A DNA stretch of 64,000 nucleotides, taken from positions 95,397 to 159,396 of the forward strand of contig JBBDRL010000038.1 in the NCBI GenBank assembly GCA_040905505.1, given 5' to 3'. Shown piece after piece: positions 50,855-57,696 of this stretch. Position numbers and translations under genes: made by a program. The notes under the pieces were generated by a model that had not been told where the DNA came from, ran no database searches, and saw only the letters and a list, made by a program, of their open reading frames with translations. Source of the DNA: WHSP01 sp040905505 (GTDB lineage: Bacteria; Gemmatimonadota; Gemmatimonadetes; Longimicrobiales; Longimicrobiaceae). The first letter of the stretch is position 1. Each line of letters begins with the position of its first letter.

Positions 50855-52405
50855 GTGATACTGGACTCCAATCGTATCCTCATCATCGACTACGGCTCGC
50901 AGTTCACGCAGCTGATCGCGCGGCGGATACGCGAAGAGCGCGTCTACAGCGAAATCCATCCGCCGACACGGACGGTGGACTGGATTCGTGAATGGGAGCC
51001 GAAAGGCATCATCCTTTCCGGCGGTCCCTCATCCGTCTACGGCGAGGATGTGCCCACGGCGGACCCGGAGCTGCTTCGTCTCGGGATTCCCGTCTTTGGA
51101 ATCTGCTACGGCATGCAACTGATCACCCACCTGGAGGGCGGGGTCGTGGAGCGAGGCCGCCGCGAATACGGGCGGGCGCAGATCTCCATCGAGCGTCCGG
51201 AGGCGATCTTCGCCGGATTCGAGATGGGTGAGCAGACGCAGGTCTGGATGAGTCACGGGGATCACGTGAAGGAACCGCCACCCGGCTTCCGGAAGCTCGC
51301 GAGCACCCCGGGCGTGCCGTACGCCGCGTTCGGTGCGCCCGACCGGTCGATCTACGGGGTACAGTTCCACCCCGAAGTGGCGCACACGGTGCGTGGTGAG
51401 GACGTGATCTCGAACTTCGTCTTCCGGGTGTGCGGGTGCGAGCCCACCTGGACGGCAGGCTCGTTCATCGAGACGGAGATCGAGAGGATTCGCGAGCAGG
51501 TGGGCGATGCTCAGGTGATCTGCGGCCTCTCGGGCGGCGTCGATTCCAGCGTCGCCGCGACACTCGTCCACCGGGCGATCGGAGATCAGCTCACCAACAT
51601 CTTCGTCGATACGGGTCTCCTTCGCGCCGGCGAGCGGGAGTCGGTGGAGCGGACGTTCCGGCGGCACATGGGCATGAAGCTGGAAGTCGTGGACGCGGCC
51701 GACCTGTTCCTCGACCGCCTGGCCGGGGTGGAGGATCCCGAACGGAAGCGAAAGATCATCGGCAACACCTTCATCGACGTCTTCGAGGACGCCGCTGCGA
51801 AGATGGGGCAGGTTGCGAGCTTCCTCGTTCAGGGGACGCTCTATCCGGACGTGATCGAGTCGCTCTCGGTGAAGGGGCCTTCGGCCACGATCAAGACCCA
51901 CCACAATGTGGGCGGGCTCAAGGAGGACATGAAGTTCGAGCTGATCGAGCCGCTGCGCGAGCTGTTCAAGGACGAAGTTCGGCAGGTCGGTCGAGAGCTG
52001 GGTCTACCGGAAGAGATGGTCGGCCGCCATCCCTTCCCGGGACCCGGCCTCGCGATCCGGATCCTCGGGCCGGTCGATCGCAAGGAACTCGAGATCCTCC
52101 GACGGGCGGACACGATCTACTTGGAGGAGATCCGAGCCGAGGGCCTGTACGACGACATCTGGCAGGCATTCGCCGTTCTCCTGCCGGTCAGGTCGGTGGG
52201 CGTGATGGGGGACGAGCGTACCTACGAGAATGTCTGCTCCCTGCGCGCCGTGACCAGCCGGGACGGCATGACCGCGGACTGGTACCCGTTCCCGCACGAC
52301 GTGCTCGGCCGTATCTCAACCCGGATCATCAACGAGGTCGAGGGTGTGAACCGTGTCTGCTATGACATATCGTCGAAGCCCCCCGCCACCATCGAGTGGG
52401 AATGA
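50855..52405 (+). CDS. guaA: GMP synthase (glutamine-hydrolysing)
   Basis: GuaA converts XMP to GMP. The protein has a glutamine amidotransferase domain (1-195) with IDYGSQFTQLIARR, nucleophile C84 in GICYGMQ and His172-Pro-Glu174, an ATP pyrophosphatase domain with PP-loop SGGVDSS at 226-232, and a C-terminal dimerisation domain ending PPATIEWE. GTG 50855 gives 516 residues, the family norm. ATG 50807 and GTG 50762 would add Arg/Pro-rich residues and have no ribosome site. The start remains uncertain. Confidence 0.95.
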   Translation: MILDSNRILIIDYGSQFTQLIARRIREERVYSEIHPPTRTVDWIREWEPKGIILSGGPSSVYGEDVPTADPELLRLGIPVFGICYGMQLITHLEGGVVERGRREYGRAQISIERPEAIFAGFEMGEQTQVWMSHGDHVKEPPPGFRKLASTPGVPYAAFGAPDRSIYGVQFHPEVAHTVRGEDVISNFVFRVCGCEPTWTAGSFIETEIERIREQVGDAQVICGLSGGVDSSVAATLVHRAIGDQLTNIFVDTGLLRAGERESVERTFRRHMGMKLEVVDAADLFLDRLAGVEDPERKRKIIGNTFIDVFEDAAAKMGQVASFLVQGTLYPDVIESLSVKGPSATIKTHHNVGGLKEDMKFELIEPLRELFKDEVRQVGRELGLPEEMVGRHPFPGPGLAIRILGPVDRKELEILRRADTIYLEEIRAEGLYDDIWQAFAVLLPVRSVGVMGDERTYENVCSLRAVTSRDGMTADWYPFPHDVLGRISTRIINEVEGVNRVCYDISSKPPATIEWE

Positions 52406-52408
52406 GAA

Positions 52409-52508
52409 GGCTATCAGCTATCGGCTATCGGCTATCAGTCGGCGAGCGGTCGGCATCCCGGATGATGACCCGTCGTAAGCTGATAGCCGATAGCCGATAG
52501 CCGATAGC
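52409..52508 (+). repeat. Inverted CTATCGG heptamer element between guaA and ubiB
   Basis: The left arm (52409-52438) is four 7-base units (GGCTATC, AGCTATC, GGCTATC, GGCTATC) plus AG. The right arm (52480-52508) is the inverse (CTGATAG then CCGATAG three times). The arms match over about 29 bases with one mismatch and enclose a 41-base core. The element begins 4 bases after the guaA stop and ends 8 bases before the ubiB ATG. It uses the same heptamers as the element at 33876, some 18 kb away. Confidence 0.9.
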
Positions 52509-52516
52509 TCTTCCCC

Positions 52517-54163
52517 ATGTCCCGCACCTGGACGGTCCTGCGCAAGCTGCTCCCCCTCGTCTTCGCGTTTCTGCGAGACCGGCGGCGCTGGATCCTGTTC
52601 GGTCGTGCCCGGAGGCTTCCGGCCGCTGCCCATCAGCGCCGCGCCCGCCGGATCGTGGACGCCATCGCGGAGCTCGGGCCCACCTACATCAAGCTCGCGC
52701 AGGTCTTCTCGTCGAGGTCCGACATCATCCCCGAACCATACCTGACGGAGATCGGACGGCTCCAGGACGCCATTGCGCCGGTGCCGGCGGAGGCGATCGA
52801 GGAGATACTCGAGCGTGAGCTGGGCCGCAGCGCAGCCGAGGCCTTCGAGCGGTTCGATCGGACCCCGATCGCGGCCGCTTCGCTCGGCCAGGTCCATCGA
52901 GCCCGTTGCGGCGGAGAGGAGGTCGCGGTGAAGGTGCTCCGCCCCGGTGTGGAGGCGCTCGTCGCCCTCGATCTGGACATCGCTTTCCGGGTCCTCTTCC
53001 TCCTCAACATCGTCTTCCCCAACCATCATGTGCGGGCCCTGACCTCCGTGGTGCGCGAGTTCGAGCGTCGGATCGACGAGGAGATGGATCTGCGCCGCGA
53101 AGCGGAGAACACCGAGGCGTTCAGGCGCAACTTCGCCGGCGACGAGCGGGTGCGGGCGCCGCGCGTGCTCGAAGAGTTCACGCGGCAGCGGGTGCTGGTG
53201 ACCGAATTCATCGAAGGCACGAAGGTCGACCGGCTACACGCCGAGTTCGAGGCCGGCCATTTCGCCTTCCCGGACCTCATGGAGACGCTGACGGAGGCGT
53301 ACATCCGAATGATGTTGATCGACGGGTCGCTGCACGCCGATCCACACCCGGGCAACATCCTCGTCGCGGCTGATGGTACGATCGTCTTTCTCGATTTCGG
53401 GATGGTCGTGCAGATCCAGCGGACCACGCGAGAGCGCATCTTCCGCATGGCGCTCGCGACCGCGCGTGACGACGTCGACGCCATCATCAACGGGATGTAC
53501 GAGCTGGGTATGATCGACCCGGAGATCTCCCGAGCCGAGATCCGCGATGCCGCGGTCGAGATCCTCGCGATCCTCCAGGGCGCCGCCGAGGTCGAGCCGC
53601 GGCGAATCCAGGAGATGGTCCAGGACATCCTCGACACGTTCTATACCTGGCCTCTGATCCTGCCAGAGGAGCTCGTCTACTTCTTTCGCGCGACCGCTCT
53701 GCTCGAGGGGATCGGGTTCCGGTACGACCCCCACTTCAACGGGATGGAGGCGATACGCCCCGTGATCACCCGGATGCGCGCCGAGCTCCTCCAGGCGACC
53801 ACGAAAGAACCGCGGACCGCGGCGCGCGAGATCCTCAGTGAGGCCGAGTACGGGCTGCGGGCTGTTTACGACCTCGTGCGGCGCGCCGAGCGCGAGGAAC
53901 TGAGGGTGCGGGCGCATCCCCGCGACGTCCTGCATGCCGAGCGGGTCGCCGGCCTGCTCGTTCGCCGCCTGCTGCTCGGCCTGTTCGCCTCCGTGCTGGC
54001 CGTCGTGTCCACTCTGTTCTTCGTGGCGACCCGCAACTGGCTGGTTCTCATCGCGGGCAACGCCGCGGGCCTTTTCCTCTTCCTCGTCGTACTCTTCATC
54101 CCCAAGCACCTGCTGGAGAATCCGCTGCGCCATACGCGTGGGGTGACCCGCCGCGGGCGCTGA
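52517..54163 (+). CDS. UbiB/ABC1/AarF family atypical kinase-like membrane protein
   Basis: UbiB-family proteins are ATPases that support ubiquinone or other quinone and lipid synthesis. The 548-residue protein shows the Lys-containing N-terminal motif as LGPTYIKLAQVFSSRSD, where the usual KxGQ reads KLAQ, the AAASLGQVHRA nucleotide loop that replaces a Gly-rich loop, LHADPHPGNIL, and metal-binding LDFGMV. Two membrane helices lie near the C-terminus (about 500-540). It is preceded directly by the heptamer element and has no visible ribosome site. Confidence 0.88.
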   Translation: MSRTWTVLRKLLPLVFAFLRDRRRWILFGRARRLPAAAHQRRARRIVDAIAELGPTYIKLAQVFSSRSDIIPEPYLTEIGRLQDAIAPVPAEAIEEILERELGRSAAEAFERFDRTPIAAASLGQVHRARCGGEEVAVKVLRPGVEALVALDLDIAFRVLFLLNIVFPNHHVRALTSVVREFERRIDEEMDLRREAENTEAFRRNFAGDERVRAPRVLEEFTRQRVLVTEFIEGTKVDRLHAEFEAGHFAFPDLMETLTEAYIRMMLIDGSLHADPHPGNILVAADGTIVFLDFGMVVQIQRTTRERIFRMALATARDDVDAIINGMYELGMIDPEISRAEIRDAAVEILAILQGAAEVEPRRIQEMVQDILDTFYTWPLILPEELVYFFRATALLEGIGFRYDPHFNGMEAIRPVITRMRAELLQATTKEPRTAAREILSEAEYGLRAVYDLVRRAEREELRVRAHPRDVLHAERVAGLLVRRLLLGLFASVLAVVSTLFFVATRNWLVLIAGNAAGLFLFLVVLFIPKHLLENPLRHTRGVTRRGR

Positions 54164-54188
54164 TACGGCACCGGCCACACCCGCGCTT

Positions 54189-54227
54189 AAACAAACCGGA
54201 GTCGGCTCCCGTCTAAGGTACAGACGG
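54189..54227 (+). promoter_or_regulatory. Possible ECF-type promoter and operator before the sigma gene
   Basis: AAACAA (54189-54194) and GTCTAA (54211-54216) are 16 bases apart, resembling RpoE-type spacing with an AAC core and TCT in the -10 box. A 6-bp inverted repeat, CCGTCT (54209-54214) and AGACGG (54222-54227), overlaps the -10 region. ECF genes often drive their own promoter. Both the promoter and its autoregulation are inference. Confidence 0.35.
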
Positions 54228-54253
54228 TCACGCGAACCTCGCCCGACGCCCGA

Positions 54254-54817
54254 GTGCAATCGACCATCAGCGAAACCGAATCTTCGGCCGCGCCTGTCGC
54301 AACTGCCGAGCTCGTCCGACGGAGCCAAGCCGGCGATGCAGCCGCCTTCGAGACACTCTACCGCGAGCACTGCGACAGGATCTACGCCGTGTGCCTGCGG
54401 CTCAGCGGTGACTCTCAGCAGGCTGCCGAGCTTACCCAGGACGTCTTCGTTCGTGCTTGGTCGGCGCTCGCCGGCTTCCGCGGCGAGGCGGCGTTCGGGA
54501 CCTGGCTGCACCGGATCGCGTTCAACGTCGTCCGGCAGAGCCAGCGCAGCGAGAAGCGCCGACACTCCCGTATCGAGATCCGGGAGGACGTGGAGCCGAT
54601 CGGGCAGCCGACACGGGAGCCTGACAGGGGTGACATGATCGACCTGGAGCGCGCCATCGCCCAACTCCCCCCGCGAGCTCGCAACGCGCTCGTCCTACAC
54701 GACATCCACGGCTACCGCTGCCGTGAGGTCGCCGAGATTACCGGGACCGCCGTCGGAACGATTCAGGCCCATCTACACAGGGCCCGTAAACTGTTGAAAG
54801 AGATACTCGAGAAATGA
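54254..54817 (+). CDS. RNA polymerase ECF sigma factor
   Basis: The 187-residue sigma-70 family protein has region 2 (about 33-100: AAFETLYREHCDRIYAVCLRL, LTQDVFVRAWSAL, FGTWLHRIAFNVVR) and region 4 (about 125-182: LPPRARNALVLHDIHGYRCREVAEITGTAVGTIQAHLHRARKLL), with nothing between, as is typical of ECF sigmas. GTG 54254 is the start. It overlaps its anti-sigma by four bases. A DUF4097 protein follows, suggesting an envelope-stress regulon. Confidence 0.92.
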   Translation: MQSTISETESSAAPVATAELVRRSQAGDAAAFETLYREHCDRIYAVCLRLSGDSQQAAELTQDVFVRAWSALAGFRGEAAFGTWLHRIAFNVVRQSQRSEKRRHSRIEIREDVEPIGQPTREPDRGDMIDLERAIAQLPPRARNALVLHDIHGYRCREVAEITGTAVGTIQAHLHRARKLLKEILEK

Positions 54818-55503
54818 GCGAACACCTGAACGATAGAACCCTGCAAATGCACCTCGACGGGGACCTGTCCGGCGCCGCCAGGTGGGACGTCGAAGCACAC
54901 CTGCGGCATTGTCCCGACTGTCGGCTCCGAGCGGAAAGCTACCGGGTTCTCCTGGACGAGATCCACGCGCGGCCGGCGCGGATCGACCCGCCGCACGATC
55001 TCTGGCCGGGCATTGTGGCACGAATCCAGGGCTCGGGCAACGATGCGCCAATACCGATCGGCGGAAAAGCGGACAGGGACAAACTGCCGATCCGCGGCCG
55101 CGTCGTATTGGTTTGGGCGATGGGAGTGGCGGCCGCACTGGTAATCGGAATCGGCCTCGGCCGCCAGCTCGCGGAGCAGTCGCCGCAGCTGCGGTTGCCC
55201 GCCACAGCCGCTGCGCCCGCCGAGCCGGTCGCAGTCCTGGCGAGCTACGACGAACCCGCCTACCAGGCCGCGGTCACCGACCTCGAGATGATCCTCGTTC
55301 AGATGCGCGACGAGCTCCGGCCAGAAACGGTCGAGGCGGTCGAGGAGAACCTCGCCATCATCGACCAGGCAATCGAGGACGCCCGGGCTGCACTCCTGGC
55401 CGATCCAGTCAACGAGAGCCTGCACCGCCACCTCGCGGCCAATATGCAGATGAAGCTCAGTGTCCTTCGGATGGTCACGGGCGCAGTAACCGCGGAGATC
55501 TGA
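54814..55503 (+). CDS. Zinc-type anti-sigma factor, membrane bound
   Basis: The 229-residue protein has the zinc anti-sigma motif H29-x3-C33-x2-C36 in its N-terminal domain, one membrane helix at about 97-116 and an extracytoplasmic part of about 110 residues, mostly helical with Glu-rich heptads. It should hold the ECF sigma inactive at the membrane until cleaved or displaced. Overlap with the sigma gene (ATGA) gives equal expression. RseP at 6161 is a candidate protease for it. Confidence 0.88.
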   Translation: MSEHLNDRTLQMHLDGDLSGAARWDVEAHLRHCPDCRLRAESYRVLLDEIHARPARIDPPHDLWPGIVARIQGSGNDAPIPIGGKADRDKLPIRGRVVLVWAMGVAAALVIGIGLGRQLAEQSPQLRLPATAAAPAEPVAVLASYDEPAYQAAVTDLEMILVQMRDELRPETVEAVEENLAIIDQAIEDARAALLADPVNESLHRHLAANMQMKLSVLRMVTGAVTAEI

Positions 55504-55520
55504 AAGGAACCCCTAAACAG

Positions 55521-56396
55521 ATGACTACAACGCTAGCTGTCGTAGTGCTTGCCGGCCTGCTGGCCGCACCGCAACAGGCGGACACGACGATCACCATACC
55601 GGCCGGCGAACGTCTCGACGTGCATACCCAGGGCGGCCAGATCGTGGTATCCACGTGGGACCGCCAGGAGGTCCGGATCGAGGCTGAGTACGGGAGCCGG
55701 GATCAGATCCGGGTGACCACGTCAGGATCGGTCGTGCGGGTTCGCGCGGACTCGCGTGGCGGTATCGGCATCGTCGATTACCGCATCACCACGCCCGTGG
55801 GGACGGACCTCGACCTGGGCGGGCTCTTCACGGAGATCCGGGTCGAAGGAGCGCCAGGGCGTGTGCGGGCCAATACCGTCCACGGCGATCTGGAGGTGAG
55901 GGGCGGTGCGGGGGAGGTCTCGCTCGAGACGGTCCAGGGGCAGGTGCGGATTCAGGGCGTGCGCGGAACCGTGCATGCCAGATCGGTCGGTGGGCAGGTG
56001 CGGATCGTCGACGTCCAGGGTCCGGTCGATGCTGAAACGGTGAGCGGTGGGGTGGTGCTCGAGAACATTCGATCCGATCGGGTCACCGCACGGGCGGTGA
56101 GCGGCAATGTTTTCTATGACGGCGTCATAGAGCCCGGGGGGCACTATGCGTTCATGAGCCACAGCGGTCGGATCACGTTGGCGGTCCCCGAGCCGCTGGA
56201 CGCGACAGTCACCACCGCGATGATGAGTGGCTCCCTGAGCAGCAGCTTCGGCGGCTTCACCACGACCGGCCAGACGCGGGGGAGGCGGCAGACCTTCACG
56301 TCGGGGAGCGGCAACGCGGTTGTCGATCTAGAGTCGTTCAGCGGAAACATCCGAATCGTTCGCAGGGGAGAGGTGAGCATTCCGCCTGATCGCTAG
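55521..56396 (+). CDS. DUF4097-family beta-repeat secreted protein
   Basis: The 291-residue protein has a signal-like N-terminus (TLAVVVLAGLLAAPQ) and then a long run of short beta-strand repeats (for example VRANTVHGDLEVRGGAGEVSLETVQGQVRIQG). This is the parallel beta pattern of DUF4097 putative adhesin or anti-sigma-operon proteins. ATG 55521 follows the anti-sigma stop by 17 bases with AAAGGA upstream; the longer frame to 54882 lies inside the anti-sigma gene. The function is unknown; a surface or periplasmic sensor role is inferred from context. Confidence 0.85.
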   Translation: MTTTLAVVVLAGLLAAPQQADTTITIPAGERLDVHTQGGQIVVSTWDRQEVRIEAEYGSRDQIRVTTSGSVVRVRADSRGGIGIVDYRITTPVGTDLDLGGLFTEIRVEGAPGRVRANTVHGDLEVRGGAGEVSLETVQGQVRIQGVRGTVHARSVGGQVRIVDVQGPVDAETVSGGVVLENIRSDRVTARAVSGNVFYDGVIEPGGHYAFMSHSGRITLAVPEPLDATVTTAMMSGSLSSSFGGFTTTGQTRGRRQTFTSGSGNAVVDLESFSGNIRIVRRGEVSIPPDR

Positions 56397-56438
56397 GAAC
56401 AGCGGGCCGGCGCGCACCGGTACACCTGGCGATTACGC

Positions 56439-56479
56439 CGCGACGACGCGAGGCCGAGAACGGCTTTCGCGTCGTCGCG
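56439..56479 (+). terminator. Long perfect hairpin after the DUF4097 gene
   Basis: A 12-bp perfect stem CGCGACGACGCG (56439-56450) and CGCGTCGTCGCG (56468-56479) encloses a 17-base loop that contains its own GCCG/CGGC stem with an AGAA tetraloop. It lies 43 bases after the stop. There is no T run, so it may act as a Rho-linked or 3'-protective stem and not as a classic terminator. The 213-base gap to meaB holds little else. Confidence 0.55.
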
Positions 56480-56564
56480 CATCGTGCCGTCCGTTGCCAG
56501 TGTCCTTCCAGGGATGCAACTTGGTCCGGCAAACCAGACCGATTGCTCAGACGCGGCGGTGAAG

Positions 56565-56593
56565 TTGCGGCGCGTCTTCGCCGTGAATATTCC
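56565..56593 (+). promoter_or_regulatory. Possible promoter of meaB
   Basis: TTGCGG (56565-56570) and TATTCC (56588-56593) are 17 bases apart. Transcription would start near 56600, only about 10 bases before the ATG at 56610, which lacks a ribosome site. A near-leaderless mRNA is possible but unproven. Confidence 0.35.
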
Positions 56594-56609
56594 CGCAGTC
56601 CACAAGCGA

Positions 56610-57695
56610 ATGCCTGGACGAGCCGATCGCTCCGCCGCCGAGGACCTGATCGGGCGCTTCCGCGCCGGTCAGCGCTTCGCCCTCGCCCGGGCCATCTCAC
56701 TCGTCGAGAACCTCCGCCCGGGGTTCGAGGCCTTTCTGCACGAGATCCATCCGGACCTCGGGAAAGCCCATCGGATCGGCATCACGGGCCCGCCAGGGGC
56801 CGGGAAATCGACGCTCACGTTTCAGCTCGCGACGCGCTTCCGCGCGGGGGACGAGCGGGTCGGGATCGTTGCTGTGGATCCGACCTCTCCCTTCACCGGC
56901 GGCGCGCTCCTGGGCGATCGCATCCGGATGAACGAGCTCGCGACCGATTCGGGCGTCTTCATCCGCTCGATGGCCACCCGGGGGTCGCTCGGCGGGCTCG
57001 CGACCTCGACGAAGGAAGTCGCCGACCTCCTCGACGCGTTCGGCTTCGAACGGGTCGTCACCGAGACGGTCGGGGTGGGACAGTCCGAGCTCGAAGTCGC
57101 GGATACGGCCGATACGACCGTTGTGGTCCTCGTGCCCGAGTCTGGCGATTCGATCCAGGCGATGAAGGCCGGCTTGATGGAGATCGCGGACGTCTTCGTC
57201 GTCAACAAAGCAGACCGCCCCGGCGCCGACCGCCTCGTTCAGGAGCTCGAGCTGATGCTGCACTTGCGGGCCGGGGAGGCTGGGACGGGCGTGGCCGGTC
57301 ATCACGGTACAGCGCGGAAAGGCGTGAGCAAATCGGCCCGCGAAGGTGCCCGCGAGGAGGTCAGAAGGGCAGGCGGTTGGGCGATTCCGGTGCTCCGGAC
57401 GGTCGCCCAGGACGGAGGTGGACTGGACGAGCTCCAGGCAACACTCGATCGACACATGGTGTACCTGAAGGAGAGTGGCGAGCTCGTGAGGCGGCGGCGA
57501 CGGCGCTTCGCGGATCGAACGCGCGCTGCCGTCGATCGGGAGTTGCGGCAGCTCGCCTGGCGGCACGGCCCGGGTGAGGAGATCCTGGCGGCAGCCCTGC
57601 CAGCGCTCGAACGCGGCGATGAGTCGCCCTACTCGGTGTCGGCGCAGATCGTGCGAGCCGCACTCGAATTACGGCGTCACCATTCCCACGAATGA
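56610..57695 (+). CDS. meaB: Methylmalonyl-CoA mutase-associated GTPase MeaB
   Basis: MeaB is a G-protein chaperone that protects and loads adenosylcobalamin into methylmalonyl-CoA mutase. The 361-residue protein shows Walker A GPPGAGKST at 60-68, VAVDPTSPFTGGALLGDRIRM, FIRSMATRGSLGGL, ETVGVGQSE and the NKAD guanine motif, then a helical tail. ATG 56610 fits the family N-terminus; the open frame from 56484 adds 42 residues. mutA starts one base after its stop, confirming the partnership. Confidence 0.94.
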   Translation: MPGRADRSAAEDLIGRFRAGQRFALARAISLVENLRPGFEAFLHEIHPDLGKAHRIGITGPPGAGKSTLTFQLATRFRAGDERVGIVAVDPTSPFTGGALLGDRIRMNELATDSGVFIRSMATRGSLGGLATSTKEVADLLDAFGFERVVTETVGVGQSELEVADTADTTVVVLVPESGDSIQAMKAGLMEIADVFVVNKADRPGADRLVQELELMLHLRAGEAGTGVAGHHGTARKGVSKSAREGAREEVRRAGGWAIPVLRTVAQDGGGLDELQATLDRHMVYLKESGELVRRRRRRFADRTRAAVDRELRQLAWRHGPGEEILAAALPALERGDESPYSVSAQIVRAALELRRHHSHE

Positions 57696-57696
57696 G

